Assembly (NCBI GenBank): GCA_015680685.1
Contig: MNCI01000596.1
Span: 357,612 to 420,600, forward strand
Length of the DNA: 62,989 nt
Reading direction: 5' to 3'
Source of the DNA: Gnetum montanum
Taxonomy: Eukaryota; Streptophyta; Gnetopsida; Gnetales; Gnetaceae
Translations under genes and position numbers: made by a program
The notes under the pieces: generated by a model
What the model saw: only the letters and a program-made list of their open reading frames with translations
Database searches by the model: none
Told to the model about the DNA's origin: nothing
Part shown: positions 47,561 through 58,000 of the stretch, piece after piece
How the letters are laid out: each line of letters begins with the position of its first letter
Numbering within the stretch: position 1 is the first letter of the stretch

Positions 47561-48404
47561 AGTATTGAAAAGATGCGTTGAAATAAACCTTAGGCTCAAT
47601 TGGCAAAAAAACTATCTAATGGTCCAGGAAGGCATAGTATTGGGGCATAGAATTACTCAAGTAGGGATTGAGATAGATGTAAAAAAGATAAGGGTCATCC
47701 AAGGAATTACATGCCAACCAAAGACAATTAGAGATGTCAGATCATTTCTTGGATACACGCGCTACTACCGATGTTTCATAGAAAATTTCTCTAGGATTGT
47801 AAAGCTATTAGTCGAGTTTACAAAGAAAAATGTTTCATTTATTTGGACCAAGGAGTGCAAACATGCATTCCAACTAACAAAGGATAAACTTGTAGAAAAT
47901 CCAATTCTATAGGCACCAGACTGGTCCACACTATTCCATATCATGACAAATGCATCTAATTATGTCTTGGAAGATGTGCTTATGTAGTTGGATGATAAGA
48001 AACATCCATATTACATCCACTACGTGAGCTAAAGCATTGTGGGTGCATAATTGAATTACACCACAATTGAAAAAGGCCTAATGGCAGTGGTATATGCTCT
48101 CAACAAGTTCAGGCACTATGTGCTTAGTTACAAGGTATTTATGCACATAGACCATAATGCCATCCACTTCCTAATGAACAAGCCAACAGTGAGCCCCCAT
48201 TTCATACAGTGGCTTGTGATCTTGAAGGAATTTGATCTTACAATGGTAGATCAGAAAGGAACTGATAATGTGGTTGCTAACCATCTCTCTCGATTAAGAT
48301 GGGATAATAAAGAGGATGAGAGATTGCTCTCTAATCATTTTCTAAATGAAATCCTCTTTATAGGAGTAATAAATGATCAAGTGCCCACAAAAAAAATGGT
48401 ATGA
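47561..48404 (+). pseudogene. pol: RT connection and RNase H of element 5
   Basis: An open stretch (47565-47910) carries 'KNYLMVQEGIVLGHRITQVG' and 'VRSFLGYTRYYRCFIENFS', the usual RT thumb/connection. RNase H follows: 'IMTNASNYVLEDVL' (catalytic Asp apparently Asn), 'NYTTIEKGLMAVVYALNKFR', 'HIDHNAIHFLMNKP' and 'TDNVVANHLSRL'. Stops at 47911, 47986 and 48031 interrupt it. Confidence 0.83.
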
Positions 48405-49620
48405 TGGCATCCTCACTTAGAAGATGCCACAAGATCTGGACTTTAGGAAGAAGCAAAAATTTCTTCATCAGGCAAAGTACTTCATGAAAATCAAAGGATA
48501 CATTTACAAGGTGTGCATCAATGGCCTAGTTCATTGTTGTGTCCCTAATGCAGATCAACTACACATTCTTCAGGATGCTTATGAAAGCCCTTGTAGAGGC
48601 CACTATGTAGGAAGATGCACAGCCATAAAAATCCTAATGGTATGATACTATTGGCCTATAATCCTCAAGGATGCCCAACAATTTGTTTGGTCTTGTGAAC
48701 ACTGTCAACAAGATGGTGGGATGACCACATGAATGGAGAGTCCTCAATAGTGGATTCAACCACTAGAGCCCTTTGACATATGGGGCATAGACTTCATGGG
48801 TCCCATCATGCCCATGTCTAATGGAAAGGCATACATTATCGTAGCAATCGAATATTACATCAAATGGGTAGAAGCAGCAACTATCATTGATTATACATCA
48901 TCTGTTGCTGCTAAATTTGTACAACATGTTGTAAATAGGTTTGGGGTGCCATGTGCACTAATTTCTAATAATGGAACTCATTTTACAAGTACCACTTTAA
49001 GAAAATTAATGTGACACTTGGGGGTTGAACATAAATTAATAGCACCCTATCATCCCCAAGCCAATGATCAAGCAAAGGTAACTAACCAAGAGATCACAAA
49101 GATACTAATAAGGACCATAAGCAAATATAGGAGAGATTGGAGCACAAAACTCAACAATTCCCTATGGACCTACCACTCAACGTGGAAACTCCCTATTGGT
49201 TACTCTCCCTATGAGTTAGTGTATAGAAAACTTCCGACACTTCTAGTTCAATTTGAGCTCTGTACACTCTCAACAACCTGTGACCTGAATCTTGATCTAA
49301 GTCTAGCTTAAAAAGAAAGATTGATCAACTTCCATGTGCTAGATGAAAATAGATTGGTGGCCCTATCTTTAAATAAAGTGCACAAAGCATTCAACAAGCA
49401 ATGACATGACCAAAGAATATGAAAAGTGAAATTCCAACTAGGAGATACGGTTCTTTACTGGAATCCCACACATGTACCTCAAAAAAGAAAATTTCAAACA
49501 TTTTGGAAAGGACCTTATATAATTGTTGAAAGCTTTTTTTTTTTTTTTAGGCCGTGACCATATACAAACTTGAAAGCCCAAATAAAAATAATTTGTTCAA
49601 CATCTAACAAGTAAAGCTTG
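48405..49620 (+). pseudogene. pol: integrase of element 5
   Basis: The zinc-binding N-terminus is partly kept ('SPCRGHYVGRCTAIKIL' to 'SCEHCQQDGG'; the first His appears to be Tyr). The catalytic core has '[11 protein letters not shown]' (first Asp kept), '[10 protein letters not shown]' (second Asp now Asn) and 'YHPQANDQAKVTNQEI' (Glu now Lys). The C-terminal part has 'LGDTVLYWNP' and 'FWKGPYIIVE' before a poly-T run (about 49531-49548) that breaks the frame. Two of three catalytic acids are lost. Confidence 0.85.
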
Positions 49621-49899
49621 TCCTGAAACCAAGACAAGCTAGTGCAAAAAATACCTCAATGGATGGACATACCTATTCAATTTTTTAGATCTCCTCCTTC
49701 TAACTCAATTTTGAGAGAGATGGCCATTTGTGCCAACCATCCATATGGCTCCTCAATTTCTCTAATTTTTGTTTTCATGTTTTTTATTTTGCAATTTATT
49801 TATTTTACAACTTTTTGATTTTTAAAATTTTTCTAATTTTTACATGTTTTTTTTTTACACCATCATTAGTACATTTAAATCTTTATTGGATATTTCATA
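49621..49899 (+). other. T-rich 3' spacer of element 5, truncated
   Basis: The sequence after integrase becomes T-rich, as in the family 1 post-gag spacer. It ends at the copia LTR; no polypurine tract or LTR of element 5 follows. Confidence 0.5.
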
Positions 49900-50974
49900 C
49901 CCCCACTCTAGAGTGTTGATTAATAGCACCAATCACTCAACCTTGCAAGGTCTTGTTAGGCTTGAAAATGTGGCTTTCAAACTTCCACAACCTTTATGAT
50001 CTTGAGCTCTACATTAGAATGTTGTACTATAGCACCAACAACTCAATCCTACAGGATCGAGACAAGCTCAAAAAAGATGTCTTCTCGTAAGAAGCACATC
50101 AACCCTACAAGGTAACAAGGGAGAATAATTACAAGGGATAAATGCAACTTAGTTTGCTAATCCTTGTACGTTTAGGTACAACACACTTTACAATGCCAAA
50201 ATGATAATATAATGAAGATCAATATAGAATAAAAATAATTACAAATTGATTGTAAAATGATTACAAGTACTCTTGCACATTGTCCAATGCACATCAAGTC
50301 TTCTTATAGCTACCATGTTTCTAAATCCATATTAGAACTTGTGCAACTACTAGCCTACAATCATTAATATTCATGGGAGACATCTTCTTCATGCCTAAGA
50401 CATCTCTATGAATTTTCCTTCAATTTTGGAAAGACATATTTGTTTAGTGAAAGACATCTTTCTAAAATCTCCATTCTTGGAAGACATCTTTTTCTAATGG
50501 AAGATATCTTTTTAAACCTGGTCTGCATTCTATAAAGACATCTATCTATGATGAAGATGTCTTTTTCTTAAGAAAGACATATGTTATTTCTCAAAGACAT
50601 CTTTGCCTATGAAGCCTTCAATTTTTCCAAGTCATCCTCTATTTCTTAAAGACATCTTTGTTCACATTCTTCATCCTTGGAATTCATTGTTCCTTGTCCA
50701 CAACCTTGATCTTCTGCATGCTTTAATGATGATAACTTTTCTTGTACAGTATCTAGTCCTTGTCCACGTTCTTTGGATGTTCATTTGAAGACCATGTGGA
50801 TGACCTTCTCCTTTGAGTTCTAAATAGTTCGTTCTTTGTCCTCTATGTATGCTTTAGTTCATCTTGGTTACCCATGTATGTAGTCCTACAAACACAATAA
50901 CCATACAACCATCCAAACAACCTTTGACTCAATTTTACTTAATGTTTTGACACACATCAAAACACACTAAAAGG
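49900..50974 (-). repeat. 3' LTR of the copia element (truncated)
   Basis: It aligns with 54828-55886. It carries at least six exact AGACATCTT or AGATGTCTT nonamers (50378, 50452, 50482, 50555, 50595, 50650) and several near copies. The first ~200 bp seen in the right LTR (54625-54828) are absent, at the junction with element 5. Confidence 0.8.
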
Positions 50975-50996
50975 CCCAAAATCTCCCCCTTTTTGG

Positions 50997-53278
50997 TGAT
51001 GTTCAAAACTTAAGAAAATTGGTTAGTGATCTTACAAATATAACCATAGCAGCAAAAAGGAGAAAGTACCCAAACTTTATTAAAGAAGATATAAAAGAAC
51101 AGTAACTTTTGGATAATTTACAAAACCAAACATCATGACATAATTCCAAAAAATATAGGGAAGCAAGAAAATCAATTCTGGAGCATAAATTTAGCAGCAC
51201 TAAGGTCCATGAAGAATTGATCTAGGCCACTCAAGTGATATTCATATGTCAAGTTGCGTGTAAGTGATGTTGATCAAGTATTCTATCTCTAAACTAATAA
51301 TTAGTATTCATTTCATTAGGTAATATATTTATCATACCAAAAATTTGTTAGTAAATTGCATTGCATCATTCTTTCATTTTCCAATTGTCTCTATCCTATG
51401 AAAACATTAGAAAAAATTTGGGAAAATCTTATACACCTTTTCAAATTGAAACTAACAATGCCAAACTTTTCAAACTATTCATAGGATATTTCAATCAAAA
51501 CCATGGAAATAGAATTATCATGGACATGTTCAAAACATCAATTATTTGCTTTAGAATATAGGTATAGCTTGTTCTAGCTTATGCTTGAATATCAAAATTG
51601 AGAAGTACTCATTTCAATTTAAAAACAAAGGAGCTACAACTAATCCAAAAAGGACCATCAACATCCAACTTTAAGGCCAAATATAGATCAAGTAGGAACA
51701 AACACCCTATCTAATTCTCTCATTAAAACTTGCATCACTATACTAAACCAAAAATTTGGAAGCTATGAGAGAAACATGGATATTCTGTTGTTTGTTCAAG
51801 GTAATGGAACTACCACAACCATGAATCATATTGATAAGTGTACATTCATATATCTTAAGGGATATAATATGTTGCAATTTTCAAATGGTACTTCTGAAAG
51901 TTCTTTACTAATAGGTTCAAGTAAAAACATTTAGTTAATAAACTTTAAAAAAATACCAAAGATAAAGCATGTAGAAGTAGGTGGTCCATCAAGTATCTGA
52001 AGACATTCTATGAGTATTGCTTTCAAAAAGAAAAAAAAATAAAATAGGAGTTGCCTTTTGTTAGAGTAATTTTTTGAGGATTCAATAAACTATCATTTGA
52101 ACTAACAAACTCATAAGAGAAACCAAGGTGTCATGATTCCACCTAAACTCAGCTCTTAGGAAACATCATGAGGTAAAGCAAATAACAAGAAGGAATTTAA
52201 GAGAAGTACTAAAAATACAAATCAATGTCCAAGAATAACTAAGTAGGTTTTAGCAAGATTTTAGATAGTCATCAAGTAAAATACTTGCAAGACATCTTAA
52301 TCAAGAGTTAGGTCTACTTTTACCTTGAATATTTTGCATGTCATGAATCTTTGCTCATCTAGGAATAACTTGCTATGTTAGTGTTTGAGGTCTCTAAAGA
52401 CTTCCCCTACGTTTTTTATCTCCAAGATGATGATTGAAAATGAAAAATAGGCTCCTCCTACACATTTGCAATTCTTCTTGGGCCTTAAGACCAAAATGCA
52501 AGTCACTGAACAACACTATAATCATAGGTCAACTTTAAGCCCAATTGTGGAGACCAAGGTCTTCAATCAATATTGATAGAAATTTTTAGAGGCTTATTTG
52601 TAAAACTTTCTCAAAAGACATGGGCATAGAAATAGATCATCACAAGAAATTCAAGTTATTGAATGTAAGAGAAGAATTCAAACAAGAGTAAACCTTTATA
52701 GAATCACTTGTATCAAAACCAAGAATAAATTTAAGAGATACTCTAAATAATTATTCTAATTTTTTTATCTATAAAAAACACAATCAATTTTGGACTTCCA
52801 AATCTTATTCTAATTACCTAGCAAGCAAAGAGATGAAAACTTACCTTGACTTACCTTGCCTACTAGTGAGGAGAGAAGATTAATGGAGTTTGAGATGAGG
52901 TCCCCTATCATGAAGTACCTCCTCATCCATAGGTTCTCTTGTATTAGATTGTGTATATGATGTCTCTATTTTTTTATGCCCTTTATGATAAAACCCTTGA
53001 GCACCCCTTGCATTAATTTTAGTACTCCACTTTTCTTCATTCTCTCTGATTGGTACCTTCTCAATTTCCTTACCAAAGCCTTTTTGACAAGACCAAGGCT
53101 TAATCTTATTTTGAGCATCATAGTTAAGAGTTTTCCTACAACCATAATTTTTTCATATAAATGTAGTATCATCCTCATGATCAAAATTATCAAACCTTAC
53201 TATGCTTGAGCTTGAGCTTGAAATTTCAAGTGTTGCTTCCTCTGAATTCTTTGGCTAATTTTTAGGAGTCTTCTCTTC
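50997..53278 (-). other. non-gag interior of the copia element
   Basis: About 2.3 kb. Near 53190-52970 a continuation of a charged gag-like tail can be read ('GFGKEIEKVPIRENEEKW'). Further left I see only AT-rich sequence with stops and no pol motif. It may be decayed pol beyond recognition or true non-coding filler. Confidence 0.4.
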
Positions 53279-54585
53279 CTAAATCTTATTGCAATCCTTG
53301 TTACAAGAGGTTAGTTGTTGAATCTCAACTTTGTTGTCTAAGATTTCCTCTTTCACGTCAACATAAATAACATCTAGCTTATAAAGTACTAATTTCTTTT
53401 CCTTCCTAATCAAATGATGAAAAAGAAAAATTTCTTCTCTAAATTCACTATACCTCTTATAACACTTACCATTTTGTTTAGCCATATGTGAGGAAGGTTC
53501 ATCTGTAAATGCCATGCAAATGAGATGTGAATCTTTGGAAGAATTGCATGCTTCTTCTTCACTTTGTTCACCATCATCCCAACTTGTATAGAAGTTGATC
53601 TTTTTCAATTCTTCATCATTGGACCCATTCTTTAGCTAAACCTTGCTATCATTTAGATCACTAGGACATTCAAAGGTCATATGACCTCTTCCTCCACAAA
53701 CCCAACATTATATACAAGAAAATCCTAAGTTAGAATAATTTAAAAAATTTCTACCTCTATCTCTTCCTTTCAAGAAATTAGGTCTTTGTTATTACTAAGA
53801 TGTTCTTTTGTTTCTTCTTGTAAGCAACCATTGTAGTTTCCTTCAGAGAAGAGAAATCTCATCTTCGTTGCCCTCATCATGCTCATTGACCTTCTTCTCC
53901 TTGGAGGAAATCTTCAAGGTAATGGTTCTTTCTTGAATATCTCCTTTGCTTATGAGATTCATTTCATAGACGATGAGAGCACTTTGAAGTTCCTCAAAAT
54001 TTAGAGTTGAGAAATCTCTAATTTCCTCCATGGCTGTGACCTTTGGTCTAAACTCCAATTGTAGTGTTTTGATCATTTTAATAATTACATTGCTTTCAAG
54101 TAGATCCTTTCTTGTTCCTCTAATTTCTACAACAAGATCATTAGCTCTAGAAAAATAATCTTTGATTTTCTCACCTTCTCTCATTTTGAGTTTATCATAT
54201 TCACTTTGTAAAACTAAAAATTTTGATTACTTAACAATAAAGGTTCCTTCATAAGTAGCTTCTAAATTTTTTCAAATTTCTTTGATCATTTTACATCCTC
54301 CTACCTTATTAAATTCAAATTTATTCAAAACACAATATAAACAACTTTTTACTTTTGAATCGAACATGAACTTATCCTTTTCTTCTTGAGACCATTTTTT
54401 TAGGGCTTGATGATGTTGGTGGTGCCATCAACAGGTGGAGCATAGCCTTCCAGAATTGACTCCCATACTTCAAACTCCATAGATTCGAAAAATCCTTACA
54501 TCCTAGCTTTCTAGTAGACAAAGTCGAATCCATCAAACATGGGTATCTTTGTGTAGGATGTCCTCTCCATTGTTCACTCTTGAAG
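53279..54585 (-). pseudogene. gag: copia gag (UBN2/retrotran_gag type)
   Basis: Reading on the minus strand: 'IPMFDGFDFVY' and 'FFESMEFEVWESILEGYAPP' near 54550-54440, then the open stretch 54184-53843 with 'KIKDYFSRANDLVVEIRGTR' and 'LNFEELQSALIVYEMN', then a canonical zinc knuckle CWVCGGRGHMTFEC (C-x2-C-x4-H-x4-C, about 53708-53667). The open 53608-53279 tail is 'FYTSWDDGEQSEEEACNSS'. These are hallmarks of plant Ty1/copia gag. Frameshifts and stops disrupt it. Confidence 0.82.
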
Positions 54586-54609
54586 TTGATAATGAAAAAA
54601 AAATTACCA

Positions 54610-54621
54610 GGCTCTGATACC
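54610..54621 (-). promoter_or_regulatory. primer-binding site of the copia element
   Basis: Minus strand GGTATCAGAGCC, the usual site complementary to the 3' end of initiator tRNA-Met, three bases inside the LTR end (CCACA). Confidence 0.85.
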
Positions 54622-54624
54622 GCT

Positions 54625-55886
54625 TGTGGATCATTAAACTTAGAAGGGGGGATGAATAAGTTTCCCAAATTAAAACTTAAACAAACAAAGCACACACACC
54701 AAATTTAATGTGGTTCCACAACTTGGGTAGTTCACACTCATAGGGTAGATCGTAAGCACACCTCTGGACTTTGTTGCTCTTAAAATGTGACTGAAGGATC
54801 CACACCCTGTATGGTCTTCAAGCCCCTCTCTAAAGTTTAGTACCATAGCAAAAATCACTTAACCTTGTAAGGTCCCATCAAGCTTAGAAATGTGGTTTCC
54901 AAGCTTCCACAACCTTTACAATCTTAAGCTCCACACCGAAGTGTTGTACCATAGCACCAACAACTCAATCCCATAGGATCCCAACAAGCTCAAGTAAGAT
55001 GTCTTACGCAAGAAGCACATCAACCTCACAAGGCAACAAGGGAGAATAATTATAATAGATAAATGCAACTCAATTTGCTAATCCTTGTATGTTTAGGTAT
55101 AGCACACTTTACAATGCCAAAATGATAATACAAGAAGGAGCAACAGAGAATACAAATGATTATAAAATGATTGGATAATGATTACAAATAATCTTGCACA
55201 TTTCCCAATACACATCAAGTCTTCTTATAGCTACCATGTTTCTAAATCCATCTCAAAACTTGTGCAATAGCTAGCCAACAATCATGGGAGACATATTCTT
55301 CATGCCTAAGACATATCTTAGAATTTTCCTTCAATTCTGAGAAGACATCTTTGTTTAGTGAAAGACATCTTTCTAAAATCTCCATTCTTGGAAGATGTCT
55401 TTGTCTAATGGGAGATGTCTTTGTCTAATGGAAGATGTCTTTCTACACTTGGTCTGCATTCTGTAAAGACGTCTTTGCCTAAAGAAAGATGTTTGTTGTT
55501 TCTTAGAGACATCTTTGCCTATGAAGCCTTCAATTCTACCATGTCTTCTTCTATTTCTTAAACACATCTTTGTTCACTTCCTTCATCCTTTGAATTCATC
55601 ATTCCTTGTCCACAACCTTGATCTTCTACATGCTTTAATGATGATAACTTTGCTTGTATAGTAATTGGTTCTTGTTCACATTGTTTGGATGTTCATTTGA
55701 AGACCATGTGGATGACCTTCTCCTTTGAGTTCTAAATAGTTCATTCCTTATCCTCTATGTAGGCTTTAGCTCATCTTGGTTACCCATGTATTTAGTCCTA
55801 CAAACTCAATTACCATACAACCATGCAAACAACCTTTGACTCCATTTTACATAACGTTTTGACATGCAGCAAAACACACTAAAAGG
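54625..55886 (-). repeat. 5' LTR of the copia element
   Basis: Full-length partner of the left LTR. Shares its AGACATCTT-type nonamers and the order of all blocks. The outer end is placed where similarity to the left LTR ends (aaaagg). A canonical TG terminus is not obvious, so the end could be off by about ten bases. Confidence 0.8.
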
Positions 55887-57061
55887 TCCACATAAGAAGA
55901 TTCAAACCATGCAAGAGGATGAACCTAAATGTTTAAAGAAAGTATGTGAACATGAGCCTTTCCAAATTGTTGAACAAAGTGAATATAATAGTTGTACTTT
56001 TATTGGACATGTTAGCATCAATGAGGATGTTATAAGGAAGAGTCTATTTAGAACTCATTATGATGTTAAGGCTTATTCCTTAAGTGTAATCATGGATGGT
56101 GGAGCACAAGAAAATGTGATTTCTACTAAGGTGGTGAAGTCATTGTAGTTAGTTATAATCCCTTATCCTAATCCATATAAAGTGCATTAGTTAATGAAGA
56201 ATCATTATAAGCAAGGTAAGAAATAGTGCCTTATTAATTATTCCATTAGAAGTTTCCATGATCAAATTCTTTGTGATGTATTGCCTATTGATTATTTACA
56301 TATCATTTTTGGTAGACCATGAAATTATGATAACAAGGCTATCTTTAATGATGAAAATAATAGTTGGATTGTAAGGCAAGACAATCATAAGTTTAGATTA
56401 TTATCCACTATTACTTATAGTGAGGTTGCTAATTTGAATTCTTCATTGATGCTTCCTAGTTTTAAGGAGATTGTAAGGGTGCATGCTATTTATGATGATG
56501 AAAGTTTCCTTAATGCTAAAGAGAATGCATTTGATGTGGATGCTAATATTGATTACAAGTAGTCCCATATGAATGAGAAAAAGGTTGCTTTTTCTAGGAT
56601 TAAATCTTAGATGTTGATGATAATAGTATGTTGGGTGATTCTTTTGGGTTTGTATTGGAAAATAGGTGCTAGAAGAATAAGGTAGATTTATTGGAAGCAA
56701 ATGCAGAAATGCCATTACTATTTGGGCATAGGACAAGGAGGCCTACTCCATGGATTGATGCTCATAATTATTTTTCCAGAATCTTATGTCAATTTTGTAT
56801 ATGTTTAATTCACCATGAAGTGCAAGGAAGGCTTTCAAAGGAGATGCTTAGATGAAGGACACATGGTGGGGGATGAAGACAAACCTTCATGAGCAAAGCA
56901 AGCTCAAAACCAAAACCTCAGACAATACTCATTCTCATGTTTGTAATGCATTAAGTCTTAATTGTTGTGCTAAGTTTTATGACCTTGAGTCATAGGGGCA
57001 TGGTGCCTTCCAGCTTGTAAAAATTCATGAAGCATGAAATTTTTAAGGATGGGAGAGCTCG
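55887..57061 (+). pseudogene. retropepsin region of a second gypsy element
   Basis: Aspartic protease of a Ty3/gypsy polyprotein. The open stretch ends with 'SLSVIMDGGAQENVISTKVV' (56073-56132). The Asp-Gly-Gly form of the active site occurs in chromovirus-type elements. It continues after a stop with 'IPYPNPYKVH', 'CDVLPIDYLHIIFGRP' and 'NYDNKAIFNDENNSW', the usual domain end. Downstream the frame decays; there is no RT, so most of pol is deleted. The segment reaches the LTR at 57062 through an A/G-rich stretch that may be the polypurine tract (aaggatgggagagctc). Confidence 0.75.
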
Positions 57062-58000
57062 TGTAGGAACACCTCTTCCAATCCCCTTGTTCTATCATAC
57101 ATGTATGTTTTGCAAGTTTCAAGCTTGAAGTAGATGTCTTGGGAGGCTAGAGATGTTTTGGTTAAGACCTGAAGATGATAGGAGATGTCTTAAATTCAAA
57201 GGAAACATTTTGGCCAAATGTGAAACTTCTTAGAGGATACATCTTAGGCAATACATCCTAGCCCAGAATGAGATGTCTTGACACTAGAAGAGACATCTTG
57301 AAATAAAAGTAGATGTGTTTCTCAAGAGCTGGGCCAACTCAAAGACATCTTGGGGAGGTCATAGATGACCTGTACAAATGGGGAAACTTTCAAAAATACC
57401 CATTCCAATTCAAGAAATAGCTTAAGTAAGATGGAAAATGATGGAAGTAGCTGGGAATAAGGTGTAAACAGTTGGGAAACATCTAAAGAACCTCAAGTTA
57501 AGTTGAGGAAAGGTTTCTAGGTTTCTTTTCTTCCAATTGATCATAAATATTGATGTAATTCTCTATTATTGAAAGAAGAACATCCTATTCATGAGCAAGA
57601 AAGAGAGATCATGAGAGAAGAGTGAGGAAGATATCATGCAAGAATAGATCTTCTGCAAGAAAATTAAGTGAATGGAAAGATAGAGCACTTAAGAGAGCTT
57701 AGGAGAATCTCTTATAAGTATCTTATCTTGAGCTCTAGCTCCATGGTGAGCAAATAAGGATTAAGGGGGACAACTGTGGCCTCTAAAATCCTTGGAAAAC
57801 CTATGAGTTAAGCTTAGCTTCTCATCTTTGATGTATTCTCCCTGTATTTTGAAATTTTTCTTAATATAAGGGAGTTTTTTTCATTTCATTATGTTCTTTT
57901 TGTTTTCTAAGCTAGATCTGCTTGGAAGTTTGTAACAAGGATCCTTTTGGGATCTATTAAGGTAGCACCGTTACACCACTCATGGCCATACTAGAGGCTT
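57062..58000 (+). repeat. 3' LTR of the second gypsy element (TGTAGGAACACC family)
   Basis: It begins TGTAGGAACACC right after the purine-rich tract. It carries AGATGTCTT/AGACATCTT nonamers at 57132, 57183, 57271, 57291 and 57343, and aligns with 41711-42477 for about 770 bp. The right end is not fixed; 58000 is approximate. Confidence 0.65.

Larger units (their letters stand above)
42478..49900 (+). mobile_element. pol-bearing Ty3/gypsy element 5 (Athila/Tat-like), related to family 1
   Basis: Order: 5' LTR (42478-43423), PBS, gag, protease, RT, RNase H, integrase, T-rich 3' spacer; no 3' LTR. It is cut at about 49900, where the copia LTR begins. The LTR begins TGATGA and ends TCATCA, and the PBS is TGGCACCATTACCAAGGA. 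Its gag core aligns closely with family 1 gag. The domain order and RT wording fit the non-chromoviral plant gypsy branch. All ORFs carry stops and several catalytic residues are changed, so this copy is dead. Confidence 0.85.
49900..55886 (-). mobile_element. gag-only Ty1/copia-type element
   Basis: LTRs: left (element 3') about 49900-50974, right (element 5') 54625-55886. The PBS complementary to initiator tRNA-Met lies at 54610-54621. The polypurine tract (minus strand aaaaagggggagattttggg) is at about 50976-50996. Between them gag is recognisable (54585-53279). The ~2 kb to the left shows no protease, integrase, RT (YVDD) or RNase H words in the frames I followed. The element is therefore probably a non-autonomous gag-carrying type (TR-GAG-like). 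The left LTR lacks about 200 bp of its distal end. Confidence 0.75.
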
